20,104 nucleotides of DNA from a virus. Below the pieces are notes generated by a model. That model saw only the letters and a list, made by a program, of their open reading frames with translations, was not told the DNA's origin and did not search any database. The translations under genes and the position numbers were made by a program. This document shows positions 19,633 through 20,104 of the stretch, one piece after another (the first letter of the stretch is position 1; each line of letters begins with the position of its first letter). The stretch is taken from the IMG/VR virus record IMGVR_UViG_3300032334_000094, positions 1 to 20,104 of that record; one strand, 5' to 3'.

Positions 19633-20104
19633 TTAAGCTGTTAGAACGCCATTAAATTGTGCGCCTGAAGTGGTAAGATTACCAGCCCAGCCGATTAATT
19701 TAACAATAGCGTCTTGATTTACAGATTGACGTTCACCACCAATTGGAACAAAGTTTCTGTCTTTGTGTGGGCGGAAGAAAATGTAGTCTGTGTTTAAGAA
19801 ATACATGTGGTTAGCTGGTTCTTGCGCACCAATACCGCCACCAAGTACCACGTCAGCAGATGTACCACCACCGTAGAATTTGAGTGAAGCGAAACCTGAA
19901 CCGGCCATTTCTGGATCAGTTACACGTTGGATTGCTTGTAAGCTGTTTACATATAGATTGTAGTAGTTATTGTCAGCAACGATTAAGTCAGCCTTATCAG
20001 TACCACGAACTAGCTTGATAGCTAATTGAGTCATGTAAGATTGAATGTTAGCTGCTGAAACTGCTGCACCACCGTTAGTCACGCCAGAAAACGCTTGGTT
20101 TTGC
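19633..20104 (-). CDS. Major capsid protein, C-terminal part (N-terminus outside window)
   Basis: The frame is open to the right edge (first visible residues QNQAFSGVTNGG), so the GTG at 20082 is internal and not a start. The visible part, about 156 aa, contains IQSYMTQLAIKLVRGTDKAD, LIVADNNYYNLYVNSLQAIQ, LKFYGGGTSADVVLGGG, and NHMYFLNTDYIFFRPHKDRN, a typical HK97-type capsid C-terminus with P-domain strands and a P-loop region. The end QFNGVLTA follows. AT-richness is lower here than in the early genes, consistent with strong codon choice in capsid genes. It is the first visible gene of the late operon. Confidence 0.8.
   Translation of the reverse strand, partial: QNQAFSGVTNGGAAVSAANIQSYMTQLAIKLVRGTDKADLIVADNNYYNLYVNSLQAIQRVTDPEMAGSGFASLKFYGGGTSADVVLGGGIGAQEPANHMYFLNTDYIFFRPHKDRNFVPIGGERQSVNQDAIVKLIGWAGNLTTSGAQFNGVLTA

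Noticed and set aside
1-20104. tRNA genes, CRISPR arrays, insertion sequences, integrase and attachment sites
   Set aside because: I looked for conserved tRNA loop sequences, regular spacer repeats, terminal inverted repeats with a transposase, and a tyrosine or serine integrase, and found none.

Overview
This window is one contiguous piece of a tailed-phage genome: AT-rich, tightly packed, with many 4-nt ATGA or 1-nt TAATG gene overlaps. No integrase, repressor of a recognisable type, terminase, portal, tRNA or CRISPR array is visible. The virion genes look like those of short-tailed (podovirus-type) phages, and the early genes resemble the nin/recombination region of lambdoid and Burkholderia-type phages. 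A Gram-negative, perhaps betaproteobacterial, host is a reasonable inference but is not shown directly.

Layout. (1) Positions 4008-1, minus strand: a replication and nin-like early operon, with a small protein, an O-like replication protein, a DnaB/RecA-fold helicase, a 56-aa ORF, NinB, a frameshifted HPPC-motif protein, a YbcO-type HNH protein, a membrane microprotein, a small hydrophilic protein, a PD-(D/E)XK-like protein and a winged-helix-like protein cut by the window edge. (2) Positions 4009-4105: a divergent control region with one good plus-strand promoter and an inverted repeat lying in it. (3) Positions 4106-8060, plus strand: a second early operon with four tiny genes, a Rad52/Erf-like annealing protein, a YqaJ/lambda-type exonuclease, a small protein with an SSB-like acidic tail, a SleB-type cell-wall hydrolase, small unknowns, a DUF3310 protein and a PAPS-reductase-like PP-loop enzyme. 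(4) Positions 8057-8190: a gap between convergent operons that holds a possible folded RNA and a Rho-independent terminator. (5) Positions 20104-8191, minus strand: the late operon. In transcription order it has the major capsid protein (partial), a decoration-like protein, a terminator, a coiled-coil virion protein, a connector/adaptor-like protein, a stabilisation-like protein, a GNAT acetyltransferase, an S74 chaperone-bearing protein, two probable internal/ejection proteins, a tail-collar fibre, a coiled-coil/TM protein, a SprT-like metallopeptidase, a His-rich microprotein, a 3TM holin, a DUF5675 protein, a TM microprotein, a DEDD exonuclease with a zinc ribbon, and a small acidic protein.

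How the parts fit. The O-like protein and the helicase would start replication. The annealing protein, exonuclease, SSB-like protein and NinB together look like a complete single-strand-annealing recombination set split over two divergent early operons. The late operon makes the particle and ends in a lysis cassette. The most notable oddities are a 10-base G homopolymer that splits the HPPC gene, a possible pseudoknotted RNA after the PP-loop enzyme, a GNAT gene whose conserved N-terminus has no normal start codon, and a large set of single-pass membrane microproteins.
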